A stretch of 64,000 bases of DNA from NCBI GenBank assembly GCA_038496445.1, contig JALMLS010000322.1:248001-312000 (forward strand), in the 5' to 3' direction. Source of the stretch: Trichosphaerium sp. ATCC 40318 (lineage: Eukaryota > Discosea > Flabellinia > Trichosidae). Positions 47,159-61,180 of the stretch are shown one piece after another. The notes under the pieces were generated by a model, which was not told where the DNA came from, ran no database searches, and was given only the letters and a program-made list of their open reading frames with translations. Both the position numbers and the translations under genes were made by a program. Within the stretch, counting starts at the first letter, position 1. The number at the start of each line of letters is the position of its first letter.

Positions 47159-47430
47159 AATTTCTAGCTGTAGCTCAACTGGAAGATTAAGCAGGTGCTT
47201 TTCATCCGTGTTTGAGCACTTGTTCTATTTTGCGGTGTTAGAGCGAATTTTACTAAGCAGTACCCATTTGGAAAAAAAATCGTCAACAACTTAGAAACCC
47301 GTAAAACAGCGAATTTATTTTTTGTATACAAGCTACTATATGTTAGGTATATGCGTGTAGCTTAAGAGAGCTCTAAAAACTATTGACCATTCTCCATCAG
47401 TCGATTAAGTTTTTTTGTCATTTTTCCGTA

Positions 47431-47979
47431 TTAAAGACAAAAAGTCTCATCTCCAATGCCATTATTTTCATCCAAAACATCTAGTGTGCTCCAGTCAAAT
47501 GCCTTGCGTACTCTTTTATCATTAGCAGGAACTTGACTAGCAACAAAATCCACATCCAATTCCCAAAATTCAAAGTTTTTTTCTTGTTTACTACTCTAGT
47601 ACTCAAGCAACTCTATTTTTCGAACTTGATACTGTAACTCTGCACCTTCTTGCATACCTACTTTGAGTTTTAAGAAACGCTACCACGTGTTGTTGCACTT
47701 TGTTGTTAAACGCATCCAACTGCCTATCCTTGTGTAAGTGTGATTATTGGAGTAGTTTGACGCACTGTTTTTGGTATTTTTTTGATTTGAGTTTTGAAAA
47801 CGGTCCAATAGGCCTTCCTCTCCTCTTACACGCCTTATAGATGCGTTAACAACACTTTGCGGAAGTTGGTAAGCACGTGATCCTGAAATCTCAAGCCAAA
47901 ATCTCTCAGCTGTAATTTGTCCAGGCGTTTTCATTCCGACACTGAGCACACGCAAATCCTTTATCCGCTTCGCTAACAT
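47431..47979 (-). CDS. Hypothetical protein, three exons
   Basis: Exon 1 reads MLAKRIKDLRVLSVGMKTPG and continues to QSVVNASIRR. A GTAAGAGG donor leads to DRQLDAFNNKVQQHVVAFLK, then a GTAGGT donor to NFEFWELDVDFVASQVPAND and an acidic end (LDENNGIGDETFCL). Read without the second intron, the frame meets a TAG; the intron of about 79 nt removes it, so I do not call a pseudogene. The N-terminus is basic. No family recognised. Confidence 0.45.
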
Positions 47980-48431
47980 CTAACTTCCCATGTGCCATTG
48001 GTCATTTTTGTAGTACTGTAACTCTAGAGCCTTTAGCAGCCCTGACGTATTCACAGCACACACAACGTTCCACCTGCGCCATGCAACAGCAGTATCAGTA
48101 GCCAAAGCCTAACGGGTGGAGGAAATAGTGATTTAAATTCTTCGCGGCAAAAATTTGACTTTTTTTGCGCGTAAACAGTATTGATTTTTTTTTGACTTTC
48201 AAAATAACACAAACGCACTAAAACTAGTGACAACATGTTTCCCATGCGTATTTACGTGTGTACAACAAGTGGCACTGCTTAGCAAAATTCGCTCTAGTGG
48301 TAGCAAGCACGTGTTTTACGTTTAAAAATCAAATACCTCGCGTTTTGTTGCCATTACGGTTGGTAGTTTAGGGTGTTTTAGAATTCTTTGGAATTTCATC
48401 ACGTGATATTTTTTTACATGGTTGATGTTTG
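47980..48431. other. Intergenic region with weak short frames
   Basis: It contains a 64-codon minus-strand frame (48051-48245) starting MGNMLSLVLVRL that may be a mini-gene with one or two introns, but no phase-consistent model gives a convincing product. A perfect TCACGTGA lies at 48399-48406. Confidence 0.25.
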
Positions 48432-48719
48432 TTAAGGGTCCTTAACTTTCGCAATTCCAGGTGCACCTCTGAATTCTTTGTTGTTTGAGAATAGAACGGG
48501 TACTCGCAGATGAGGATATAGGAACTGAAAAGGGCCTGGTGTGTCTCGGAAAATAAGTGAAGTAACCAATTACCTCAACAATAGTGTACTTCAAAGCAGT
48601 CCCCTCTTTCCACCCACCTTCCAAGCTGTGGGTGGCAGGTGTTTTTAAGCCGTTAACAACATAGATATCAAGTGATAAAATGGACAAGTATTGATAAACA
48701 TAAACACTCGAGCTAGCAT
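48432..48719 (-). CDS. Very small hypothetical protein
   Basis: The model joins MLARV to LEGGWKEGTALKYTIVE to FLYPHLRVPVLFSNNKEFRG and ends KVKDP at 48432. That gives about 52 residues with a short basic N-terminus and one amphipathic segment, in the size range of small mitochondrial membrane subunits. The first intron (GTTTATG donor, GTTAAC branch-like site) is inferred. Not recognised. Confidence 0.4.
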
Positions 48720-48878
48720 TAGCAGCTCTGCTTGCACAAGCAATTTATAGCGAACAAAACTATCTTCTTTACATGTCAAATGTGTGTAGGCGATTTAGAC
48801 AATTCACAAAAGTGTCGAGATCTTGATTTAACTTGCAAGTCAACAAAAAGTCTCGATTAAGTTTCCAAAAAAGTAACG

Positions 48879-50652
48879 ATGGTGTCACACTTCTTGCTTG
48901 CCTTGGCAATAGTATCACTCTTCGCTTTAAGCGCAGCTTCCTACAGAGTAGACTACAACGCTTGGTATCCTGGCATTAGCTACACTGGACGCGTCAAATC
49001 AACACCACAAGGCTCCGTACAGTTTGATTGGTCTAACGTTCAAATACATGCTCAATTCCTAGGCTCTGCGCTCAGGTACGCTATCAATCTTACTATTGCT
49101 AGTTTTGACACTTGTTTAGAGTTCTTTTAAAGGATCCTGGTAACTGGTACAATGTCTATATTGACGGGGTACTACTCTAATAAGTGCAACTCGAAATAGA
49201 TCTCTTACAACATCGTCTAGACACTCCACCACGTAATTAGAACAAGAGCCTCAGTATTTACATACAACATACCAGCAGTAGATTGGGGAACACATACAAT
49301 TATTATCGCTAAGCGTAGCGAAGCATCATTTGGTGTTGTAGAGTTTTTAGGTACGTATTTGACAGCCGCGTAGACCAAAAATGGCAACTTGCTCTAGTTT
49401 GCTAATACCGCGTTTTCAGGCTTCCAAAAGCTTCAAGGCACAACAGTACTTGACACACAACGCACAGAAAAGACTAGAAGGATAGAGTTTATTGGTGACT
49501 CGATTACGTGCTCCTACGGCGTACTTGGAAGGCTCCCTTGTACGCCTAAGCGTTTTATATACTAGCGCTACTTTTGTTTCTAATATGTTTTTTAGGCAGC
49601 TTTTCAGTAAACACAGAAGACGCTACAAGGTAAACACACAAGTATAGAGTTGTTTTACCGAGTTTCATCGTATTCGATAGTTTTGGGAACTTCCATTTAA
49701 AGTCAGTTTTCCTTTTTTGCTCAAAAACCACTGTTTACTGTAAAACCTAGACCGTTTTTACATGTTTAAGGTTTTGAAGCCTTTTTCCCTTGGTAACAAC
49801 AAACTGGTATCGACAGTAAACTTGCGACTTTGACATTTTTTTTTTCCCGCAGTTTCTCAAGCCAATTGTTCTCTTTCTTGCATTTTATGCTTACGTTTTG
49901 TTCAGAGGCTATGCACAACTCACTGCCAAAAGATTCAACGCGGATATATACCAAGAATGTTGGTCAGGTCAGGGCCTGGTAAGGTATATTAACAACAATG
50001 CACATCATAGTAGACTGCAATGACTAACTTATAAAAGGAATTACGGAGACGCTAATCCTACTTCTGTTGAGCCTTTTACTAAAAAGTACCCTCGCAGTCT
50101 TGCCAATGTACCTGGAGATGATTGGGACTTTTCAAAGTATCAACCACATGCTATTGTAATCAACTTGGGTACTAACGACTTCAGTACACAACCTAATCCA
50201 TCACAACAAGTCTTTGAATCAGGTACATTTTAGGTTTTTTTTCTCTTTGTATCACGTTCAGTGTTTTCTTTCCCTGACTCTTAACTCTACTCTAGCATTT
50301 CATGAGTTTATTAATTTCATCGTATCAAAGAACCAACAAAGAGCTAAACTATTTGTCGTTTGTGGACCACTTATCAATGGTGTTTGCTGTCAATATGTTC
50401 AAAACGTTGTAAGGTCCTCAACAGCTGATGTTCACTATGTTGATATGCAAAACATACTTACACAAGATGATCGTGGTTGCGATTATCATCCTAACGTACG
50501 CTTTTATATTCCGGCAACTCCAAAAAGCAACTGTTTTCCAGTCTGCGTTTTGATAAAATATATTTGGCTTACGTTTCTGCTAGGCACGTGGTCAACGCAA
50601 AATGTACAACAAGCTACATCCTGTCATCAAAAGAGTAATGAAATGGCATTAA
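48879..50652 (+). CDS. Secreted SGNH esterase, carbohydrate-esterase family 2 type
   Basis: Predicted secreted deacetylase acting on acetylated sugars or polysaccharides. A signal peptide (MVSHFLLALAIVSLFALSAA) is followed by a jelly-roll domain (VQFDWSNVQIHAQFLGS; KDPGNWYNVYIDG; WGTHTIIIAKRSE). The SGNH domain has EFIGDSITCSYG (nucleophile Ser), QECWSGQGLVRNYGD, YQPHAIVINLGTNDF (GxND) and DDRGCDYHPNARGQ with the Asp/His pair, then MYNKLHPVIKRVMKW. All catalytic residues are present. About ten exons; the intron after CSYG needs a GC donor at 49519, and the segment after YIDG is not resolved. One intron is about 275 nt. Confidence 0.8.
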
Positions 50653-50905
50653 AACCACTAATAAAGACGACTCGTCCTTTCCATTCTTGTATGAGTTAGC
50701 TCACAAAATTGTACTTGCAAGCACAAACACTATCGTTATAGCCAAGCCCTTGACGTTCTCTTCACCTAGGCCAGATCAAACCAAGACTTCTAAACGTGCT
50801 TGCTGTATCATATGAATTGAGTTTAAGTCGAGCTTGACCTGGAAAGTTTGGCTCTCAAATTCAGCGAAACTATTTTGTACTCGAAGTGTTGACAACTTTT
50901 CTTTT
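50653..50905. other. Tandem intergenic region
   Basis: Short gap between two plus-strand genes. Leader and promoter of the dioxygenase gene are expected here; no motif recognised. Confidence 0.3.
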
Positions 50906-52081
50906 ATGGCGGTTAAAAGAAAGCTAGTGAGTACATCTACGAATGGTACAAAGGCCAAGAAACAAAAAGTTGTTAAATCATTGCATGACGCTAAAACAAC
51001 GGCAGTTTTGAAGAAAATAGAGGGTACAGACGCGTACAAGCACGTTTTAGAATCTAATTAACGCTAGGACTTCAAATAACGCGTAAGTGTCTTAAAAAGA
51101 CTAGTTAGAGATATTCACGGCCGTGTAGAAGACTTCATAACGTTTGAGGAAGAACAAACTCTTATAGACGCCATCGATGCGCAACCATGGTCAAACGTAC
51201 TTAAACGACGCGTACAACACTACGGTGAGCTGTTTTGCTTTTTGTGAAAACCGATTTCTCACAATCTAAACAAATTCTGTCCTGCAATTGGCGTTTTGTT
51301 GAAATACTACATCTATCACGTGCTAGAAAACACCATTGTAGTTTCCAACTCTATTCAAAAGTGTGCTGTTTGCAGCTTGCTAGAGAAAATAACAGTTTTT
51401 ACCTATTGTGTTTGCTGTTCTATTCTTCTCAGAGTGAGAGATGAATACAATAAGCGGTTTTAAGCTGTGTTTCCTTGTTGTTAATTTTTTTTTACAGGGT
51501 ACACTTATGACTATAAATCTAAAAAGATTTCGAAATCAGACCGCTTAGGTGAACTTCCAGAGTTCTCTAAGTTCATTGTAAAATACCTACTAGATCAGAA
51601 TATTCGCGAAGAAGAGCCAGATCAATTGATTATAAACGGTAAACCACGTGACTGCACTAACCTTAGTACTAACTTTAGTTCACAGAATATCTTCCAGGGC
51701 AAGGTATAAGGTATGACAACTCACTAGTACTCCATTACTGAACTTCTTATCAAAATCTAGTGCTCATGTAGATAAGAAAGAGATATTTGAAGATGGAATT
51801 GTATCAGTGAGTCTTAGCAGTGATTGTGTAATGGATTTTATAAATGTATCAACAAAGGAGAAACAAAGTACACCGTTATTTTGTATTTAAGTACTCATTG
51901 GGAAGGTGTTAACTCTTCTTTAGGTTTGTTACTACCTAGAAGATCTTGTTTACTACTTAAAGGTGACTCTCGTTATAAATGGAAGCATCAAATTGCAGGT
52001 AGAAAATCGGATAAATGGGATAGAAAAATTGAAAGAAAGCGAAGGATATCACTTACTTTTAGAAAAGTGATTTTAACTTAA
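50906..52081 (+). CDS. AlkB-homologue Fe(II)/2-oxoglutarate dioxygenase
   Basis: Predicted nucleic-acid or protein demethylase of the ALKBH family. A lysine-rich N-terminus (MAVKRKLVSTSTNGTKAKKQ) may act in nuclear targeting. The fold follows: EDFITFEEEQTLIDAID, LKRRVQHYGYTYDY, DQLIINEYLPGQGI, SAHVDKKEIFEDGIVSVSLS with the HxD pair, SDCVMDF, LLPRRSCLLLKGDSRYKWKH with the distal His, and RKIERKRRISLTFRK with the 2-oxoglutarate arginines. About seven exons; one intron is only about 28 nt. It resembles ALKBH8/ALKBH6-type AlkB domains, but no RRM or methyltransferase is attached. Confidence 0.83.
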
Positions 52082-52380
52082 TTTTATGTCGAAACTCTTG
52101 TCGCTGTCCTCGCTCATTGACTCTGCTTTGATGCGTCTGTGCTGAATAAATGGTAGTTTTTCCTAAACAAGTGTGCGTCTAACATAACCAAATGTGTAGA
52201 ATACATAATTCCATCACTTGAGAAGAAAAGCACTGAACTCCTGCTTACCAAAAGCACAGAGAAACAGCCTATAAAAAATTCCACTAATTCAGTTTTGTTG
52301 TAGTACTATTTTACAGTATAAAACACTATTTATTGTATGCTAAGTAAGAAAAAAGACAGAAAAGTATTGTGATACAATCA
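52082..52380. other. Convergent intergenic region
   Basis: 3' to 3' gap between the AlkB-like gene and the tetraspan gene. AT-rich; no gene seen. Confidence 0.35.
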
Positions 52381-53227
52381 TTAGTTTACTTTAGCATAAC
52401 CATTCCCTAGATTCCAATTAATAAAAATACGTATTCCATGGTCTGAAACGTACCAATAGGAACTGATAATGACATTGCCGAGACAATACTGAAAACGATT
52501 GTAATAACAGCTCCAGAGAAAAGCTACAAATAAAAAATAAAATAGTTAACAAAAAAATCTTATCTTCTGGAACTAACACACGACGTACAAGCTTTCCACC
52601 ATCGTCACACTTGATAAAAGAGTTGGAGAAGCAAAGTACTCCCTTTTCATACGCTACAAGAATGTTGTTAAACCGAATACACTACAATGAGAGTGCTTAC
52701 CAACGCAAGATGCAAAAATCGCGGCTAGCATGCTAAAGAATACAACAAAAGGGACGAAATAAGGCTTTGAAGTGAGAGCCAACACTAGTGATGAAATAAT
52801 AAGTAACAAAGCGGTTAGCTACAAGGAAAGTAATGTCCAAGTTTCCCCGTTTATGTTTTTTACTTTTCACGTGATTATTCAAAATTGTTTATTAAAAATT
52901 TCCAAAATGAGTTTAATCGTACGTAGGTAGAATAAACCGGCAAAAAATGCGGCGATGGTGAGGCCGTAGTACGGAGCGAGCAGTTTGTTGTCCATGTTAT
53001 CCGTTTTAACTTCTTTACCAAAGCCAACATTAAATACAACAACACCAACTAGGCGACGCTATTAGCACTTTGTATCTTAAAGAATAAAGATTGTGCGTAC
53101 CTGAAAAGCCTACTATTACAATAATACATAGTAGCAATCGTGTAGAACTATAACTCATCTTCTTTTGCTCTTGTTTAAAGTATCCAAGTGGTACGTTTTT
53201 GATTGTAGAATTCTCGAGTACCATCAT
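52381..53227 (-). CDS. Four-helix membrane protein
   Basis: Five or six exons join in phase. Four hydrophobic segments are evident: STRLLLCIIVIVGFSVGVVV, YYGLTIAAFFAGLFYLLTAL running into LLIISSLVLAL, PFVVFFSMLAAIFASCVG and LFSGAVITIVFSIVSAMSLS. The loop before the last span has two cysteines (VLCFSNSFIKCDDGG). Length is about 180 residues, as in MARVEL/tetraspan proteins, but I see no diagnostic motif. The start is the first ATG of a tandem pair at 53227. Introns have GTACGC, GTACGA, GTAAGC and GTACGT donors. Confidence 0.55.
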
Positions 53228-53273
53228 TGACTGTATGTGTACTATCACGCATGTGTACCGTCGTTTCCTATGA

Positions 53274-53617
53274 TTAGAGGAGTGGTTTGTTTCCTGTGAT
53301 TAGAGGAAGCAATAATCTTGACACTGGTGGAAATCGGTAATATGATACTTTCTTAGCAGCACCGCTTTGATTCTTCCAGAAATTACCGGAAGAATCGTAA
53401 ATGTAGAACGACTTATCACCTACATCTTTAACCTGAACGTTATGAATTCGGACAGGTCTTGCTACTACAAGTCTAGTGGTTGTCCTGTTCGAACAGTTGC
53501 GACTATTGCGGTCACATGCCTCATGCGTTATAAACGAAAGATCAACACCTCGCAAAGAGATCACCTCTGAAGCACCAAATATGGAATCGCAGGTAGCACT
53601 TCAATAAAAAGGTAGCA
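53274..53617 (-). CDS. Partial gene, unknown, cysteine-containing
   Basis: An open frame follows a plausible acceptor near 53617 (TTATTGAAG): CDSIFGASEVISLRGVDLSF, THEACDRNSRNCSNRTTTRL, VRIHNVQVKDVGDKSFYIYD and a stop at 53274. Four cysteines and an NRT sequon suggest a secreted or luminal protein. I found no ATG-containing first exon upstream, so the gene is incomplete or the start lies in an unrecognised exon before 54000. Confidence 0.35.
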
Positions 53618-54054
53618 AGTCGATTTTGATAGTGGTCCTCGATGTGGAATTACAGTTTGACAAACAAGTAACGGACGCCAATAAAGTACCCTGGAACTAG
53701 CCAACAGCGAACAGACGTCGCTACTATAAAAATCGAGGAACTAAACACACTGAATAACGTATCGCACTTAATAACGCACGGTGAGACCGTTTGCAGGCGT
53801 AAATATCGGAAATGGCAATCGTGGAATAATCACAGAAACGGAACGCGTACAATACGCGTTACCTTGATTCTAGGTTGTTTATACGCTCAATTAAATAACG
53901 GAATATTATTCAGTACACAAAAAAAACTTGGGAATAAACTATGAAAGAATGACCCAAACTCTGCGACTTTTTCGAGTCAACATTATTCGTTGTGAAATTT
54001 CTTTCGAACTGGTCTTGGATAGGATTGTAGCATCTAACAAAAAACCTTTTAAAA

Positions 54055-54087
54055 TACAAAAAAAACAAAAAAAAACTAAAAAACAAA
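54055..54087 (+). promoter_or_regulatory. A-rich 5' leader of PABP mRNA
   Basis: Just before the ATG the leader is almost pure A with single C/T breaks. Poly(A)-binding protein mRNAs in animals carry such an A-rich element, to which PABP binds to repress its own translation. Presence is seen; function here is inferred. Confidence 0.55.
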
Positions 54088-56839
<2,752 letters not shown>

Positions 56840-57396
56840 GACCCTTCTCCTTTAAATGCGACCCCTACCACGTTCATGAAGTGAAAGATAACTTTCACAC
56901 CAATCCAATCAATCCTATCCAAAGTCCAATAAAATCCATTTAAAAAACCAAAACTGCTTCTTTTTTGCACAACAAGCTCTCCTTGAGCCTTTTTCCATTT
57001 TATTTTGTTGCTTCTTCTGAAACAAAATTCCGTCTTTATTCAATATAAATGTATTGAGACAAGTATGACAGGCAGAAAGAAACTGGCAAAACAAGCGTTA
57101 CTAATAAGGTAGCTTAGTACATCTGGTGTTGCTGTGCCACCATGTCAAATATAAAGATAGTTTATTGTATAAATTCTATAACGGTTTTAAATCAAATAAA
57201 TAACAGTTAGCGAAACAACCAGCTAGCTTCATGTTCGACCTGTCCTTTTCTAAATAAGAAAAGATGACACCTTTTTGAAAAAGTGCTACTAGGTTATGTT
57301 AGGTGTATCTGGTACTGGTCACAATCGAACCGGCAACTCTGACAGAATGTGTTAACTTAACGTTCTTGCTATTAAGTTTCTAACCTATCAAGTACA
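56840..57396. other. Tandem intergenic region
   Basis: PABP 3' region and promoter of the F-box gene. A TTCGATTGTGACC-like string near 57320 superficially resembles a tRNA T-arm, but no cloverleaf forms. No gene called. Confidence 0.4.
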
Positions 57397-58326
57397 ATGT
57401 CAACTGACACTCTTCAATTACCGCCAGAGCTTTTATATCTTATTGTAGATAAAGTTAACACTTTTAAACTATTGAAGATCGTAAGGGCACTAAATACGCG
57501 GTATTGCGATGTCACAAACAAGAGCTTACTATACAAGGCACGCAGCAGTTGATATAAACTGCTTTTGACTTTATTGAGCATAAATGACCCTGTTTAGCGT
57601 CACATGCTTGTACCTAAGAAAGGGTTCGTTATAAAACGAGGTAACATAATGAGACGTTGGAAAATGCGTTATTTTGATTTGGGAGTTGATAAAATAACCA
57701 TGTACAAGGTACAAATGTGTACATTTTTTGATGTGACTGTTTAACCTGATCTTTGAAAAAAGAAGTAAAGTTGTCACTTATCATGCCATTTTGTAATTTG
57801 CATAGTTTGTACAATACTCTCAAGTAGAAAAAGTCTGAAGTCATTCATGAGCTTCTTCTTCAAAGCTGGAATCAATCCGAAATTAGGATTGTTGCTTTCG
57901 CCACTTTAACTAACTGTTTGTTTTTGATAGAATGAAAAACAAGAAAGAGCAATATTGGTATACCCATTGGAAGATATTTCAAATGTACAAGTTGAGGATA
58001 AGATGAGCACTGAGCACCAGTTTGTGTGGTCTTTTAAACAAAAATATAAAGGCGATTGGAGATCGATATTTTTTCGTGTTGCCAGCGAGGAAGATGCACG
58101 TGATAATTTTTTATTTATAGTTGTTTATAACTATTTCTTTTTATTATGTCGTGTTCCTGATATTTTCGTGATTCTCGACTACCAAGGCATTTATTACTTC
58201 TCTTTTCACAAGATTACCGTTACCGAATGAACTTTTTCAATGAAGTTAATACTTGTTCTTTTGTAGGGAAAGGATTGGGTAGAACATATGACATTGGCAG
58301 TGGAATTATCTCGTATTGTACAATAA
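57397..58326 (+). CDS. F-box protein with PH domain
   Basis: The first exon starts MSTDTLQLPPELLYLIVDKV and continues LLKIVRALNTRYCDVTNKSL to LYK, which fits an F-box (SCF ubiquitin-ligase adaptor). The rest is a PH-like domain: PKKGFVIKRGNIMRRWKMRY, FDLGVDKITMYK, VYPLEDISNVQVEDKM, WRSIFFRVASEED and the closing helix KDWVEHMTLAVELSRIV with its tryptophan. Both key joins use GC donors (57538 and 58096) to keep frame. A role as a lipid-recruited ubiquitin-ligase adaptor is inference. The F-box reading depends on the GC donor; with a GTAAGG donor at 57481 it would be cut short. Confidence 0.62.
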
Positions 58327-58680
58327 ACTATACTGTCTTTTTTTAATAACTTCTTGTGTGTTTGCTGTCACGTGGACATCGTATTTGTTTTGAACCACAA
58401 TCAATTAGTCCAAACGTTTGGAATATACTAGTTGTAAAATCACTTTTGTGGTGATTAGACAACAACTTAGCCTGTGTATTCTTTTTGGGTGTATTTTGAT
58501 TGTGTAGTGCTAACTATACTCATAAAGCTCATATCATAGTCTAGTTACCCTTCGTCCCATTCTTCTCAAGGCTGTATGTTACGCAACTTATTCTTCGAGG
58601 TAGTAACAGTATCTCTAGGTTTGCGACCATCCTGTGACTGTCACCTGTATCTTGTCTATGAGTGTCATGTTCTCTTCTCT
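58327..58680. other. Convergent intergenic region
   Basis: 3' to 3' gap between the F-box/PH gene and locus B. Contains a CACGTG box near 58371. No gene seen. Confidence 0.35.
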
Positions 58681-60995
58681 CTAAGTATTCAAAACAATCG
58701 GTTTTGCAAATCCAAAATCAAGCTTAATATCAGGTCTAAAGCTATAAGAGTAATGTTCTGCTTGTTCATGGGGTACTTAATAAGTTACATACCTAAAATG
58801 TGTAATCGTTGCAGCTATGCTTCCTGAATCACCACTCCACCAGTATGGAATGACAATTACAGTAATTCCTGGATAGAAAAGTGAGAATGTTATCTTTGTT
58901 CTGTTACATTGTTTATGGTACCAGCTTTTCTCAAATACTCTTTTTTCTCCTTGTCCATGGATGTATAACTACTCGCAGGACCAAATATTGTGTTTCCGTG
59001 GTAGTGGTGTTCACCTTAAGAAAGTTGTCTTAGTACAACACTACGCTGAACTAAAAAAAAGTATATTGTACTACCTTGATACTCAAATGCTAGTCGCAAC
59101 GCAGGTACGAATATATCAACCATATAAGGACGTTTCCTATTTGATTCTCGAACTTGAATAGGATGTTCTTCTAAAACCTCATACCCAGGGAGTACTTTTC
59201 TAATACAAACCCAAAGAGTCCTTTTTTGTAAGAAAATGTGAACAAAAAAAGAAAGATACGAAAGTGGCTCTTAATCCCTTACCTCTGATGTGCCTTTTTT
59301 TCTTTTTTGGTAAATAGACCAAAATCCCATTTATGTTCAGGATGAATCAGCTTAAGACATTCTGGCCAAAGACCATTTTTAAGTGCTGAACCTATTCAGT
59401 AAAAGTAAGTAAAAAAGAAGAATGCTCTGCATTGTGTTATTCATCTGTTTTTGTCGTACCGCCATTGTTGCGTAGGTGAGTCACAGATATTCTGTACCAA
59501 TCGTCAGGGTTCTTAATTCCAAGCCGCTTCTCTAGTCCTATATATATACGTATGAGTCAGAAGTGCGAACAAGAAAAAATTTTAATAAAGGTGTTATGAT
59601 TTTACTTTGTCATCTTGTACCTAGTAGAACAGCCTTTATATTTTCATCAGACTTCCAGAATCCAAGTTTTTTATTCCTAATAAATAGTTAATATAAATAA
59701 AGGACTGTTTACAAGCATATTGGGTACAACGAAAGTAGGTGAGTTACAAAAAAGTTGTTTGACCAAAAAATGAACTTTTCTACATAGCACTCACTCAAAC
59801 AAAGTACTGTCCCACTCGTATTCATTGTATACTGACTCTAGCGCTCTTTGAATACTATCTTTGTGCCTAGGGTACTATAAGTTACTTAAACAAAGGTTCG
59901 CCTATACCTTCGTATAAAACCTCGATAGGATGGAAATTCTCTTATCTTCTCAGACTTAGCTGTATACCAGTCACTCATCACCTTTATGTTGACATGTTGC
60001 GCAACAGCTTCGAGCCATTCTCTTTGGTGCTTTCGCGTTGACCAAAAGTCTCTTGGTGCAATTCTTCATAAGTACTATTAGTAAACTCTCGAAACCCAAA
60101 AACAAAACATTGACTTACTTAAATCGCCATACCACCCAATTGTATTCCGGGAATATGCTTTGAAGAGCTACAGTTAAGGATCCTTTGTATCTATATATAA
60201 TTTTTGAAGCTTAGTAAAAGCGTAAGGAAGTAAGGAGTTTCCAACAAATTGAAGTTCCTTTGTTTTTTGTTTTGGACTCGAATAAATCGAACTTTGAGTG
60301 TTTCCTTCACTTACAGTTTACTAGCATACAGAATCTTTCTTCCTCCCATGTCAGCAAAATCCTCTGCTGTTATGTTATAGAACTCATCCAAAACCTTGAT
60401 ATTGTTCTCTTCTGCAAGCACCAAAAAAGCTTCCCTTTGTGATTCAACATCGCTCAAAGCAAAAGGGATTAATGCTCTACTCGATATTAAAATTGCAACG
60501 CACGTGAATAACTTATGAAGCATCACGTGATACTGTAAGGTAAAGTACAATTTCTACGTACTTGAAGCGAAAAATATCCCACTTAATGTGAGGATAAACG
60601 TTTTGGAGGAGACGTCTGAGGCTGTTGTCGTATCTGTACTTTTTTTAAGTTCTCGTGTTAAACCAGTTTTCCGCGTTTAAAAATAACGTAAATGAGCGTT
60701 ACGCGTACCTTCTGAGCACTACAGAGGCACCTTGTTCAATTGCATCTTTAACTGTTTTATTGTACCAATCTGAAGGTTCTTTTATGCCTAGTTTTACCTC
60801 TAGTCGCTTAACGTATGACTTTTCGTATTCTAAGCGCTCGGATGGCGTGTTTTCAAAATTAAGGCTATTGTGATCTGGTAATGCTCTTTTTTTATAGTTT
60901 GATACAGAACCTGGTCCATGTTAGGTGGTATAGAGGAAGATTAGTTAACCTCGGTATCTAAACTTTGCATTTGACGCTGCGCTCCTTAATTTCAT
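58681..60995 (-). CDS. DWY-repeat protein with C-terminal PD-(D/E)XK nuclease-like domain (locus B)
   Basis: Complete model, about 15 exons and roughly 464 residues, all joins phase-consistent. The N-terminus MKLRSAASNAKFRYRGSVSN is basic and acid-free (possible organelle signal). Four repeats follow: EPSDWYNKT...YDNSLRRLLQNVYPHIKW, LDEFYNIT...YKGSLTVALQSIFPEYNW, MSDWYTAK...HKDSIQRALESVYNEYEW and DDWYRIS...CLKLIHPEHKW. After KKAHQRTLWVCIRKVLPGYE and VLEEHPIQV comes VDIFVPALRL with AFEYQGEHHY, then ITVIVIPYWWSGDSGS. The D...ExQ core and PYWW strand match locus A. Function unknown. The first intron is only 39 nt with a CTAAC branch-like site. Confidence 0.8.
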
Positions 60996-61180
60996 TGCTT
61001 GTAACGCGTAAAAAACATATGTCAAGTGTTGTGGGAGTTACTAACCGATTTTGCTACTGAGACAAGTCGTACTTGTTCAAAACAGGCTACTGACATTCTC
61101 ACACGTTACGAAGCGCTCTTGGGTAGCTTCAGACGCTGTTATTTTACACTTAGCGTCAAAATGAATGTGGTATAGCAGTT
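60996..61180. promoter_or_regulatory. Shared divergent promoter of loci B and C0
   Basis: 185 bases separate the start codons of two members of the same repeat family, which point away from each other, so they probably share regulation. No motif beyond AT-rich blocks was recognised. Confidence 0.4.

Noticed and set aside
47431-47700. Apparent in-frame stop suggesting a pseudogene
   Set aside because: A GTAGGT...AACAAG intron of about 79 nt removes the TAG and keeps phase, so the gene can be intact.
57290-57400. Second tRNA-like string (CGGTTCGATTG, minus strand)
   Set aside because: No matching T-stem and no acceptor stem; chance match.
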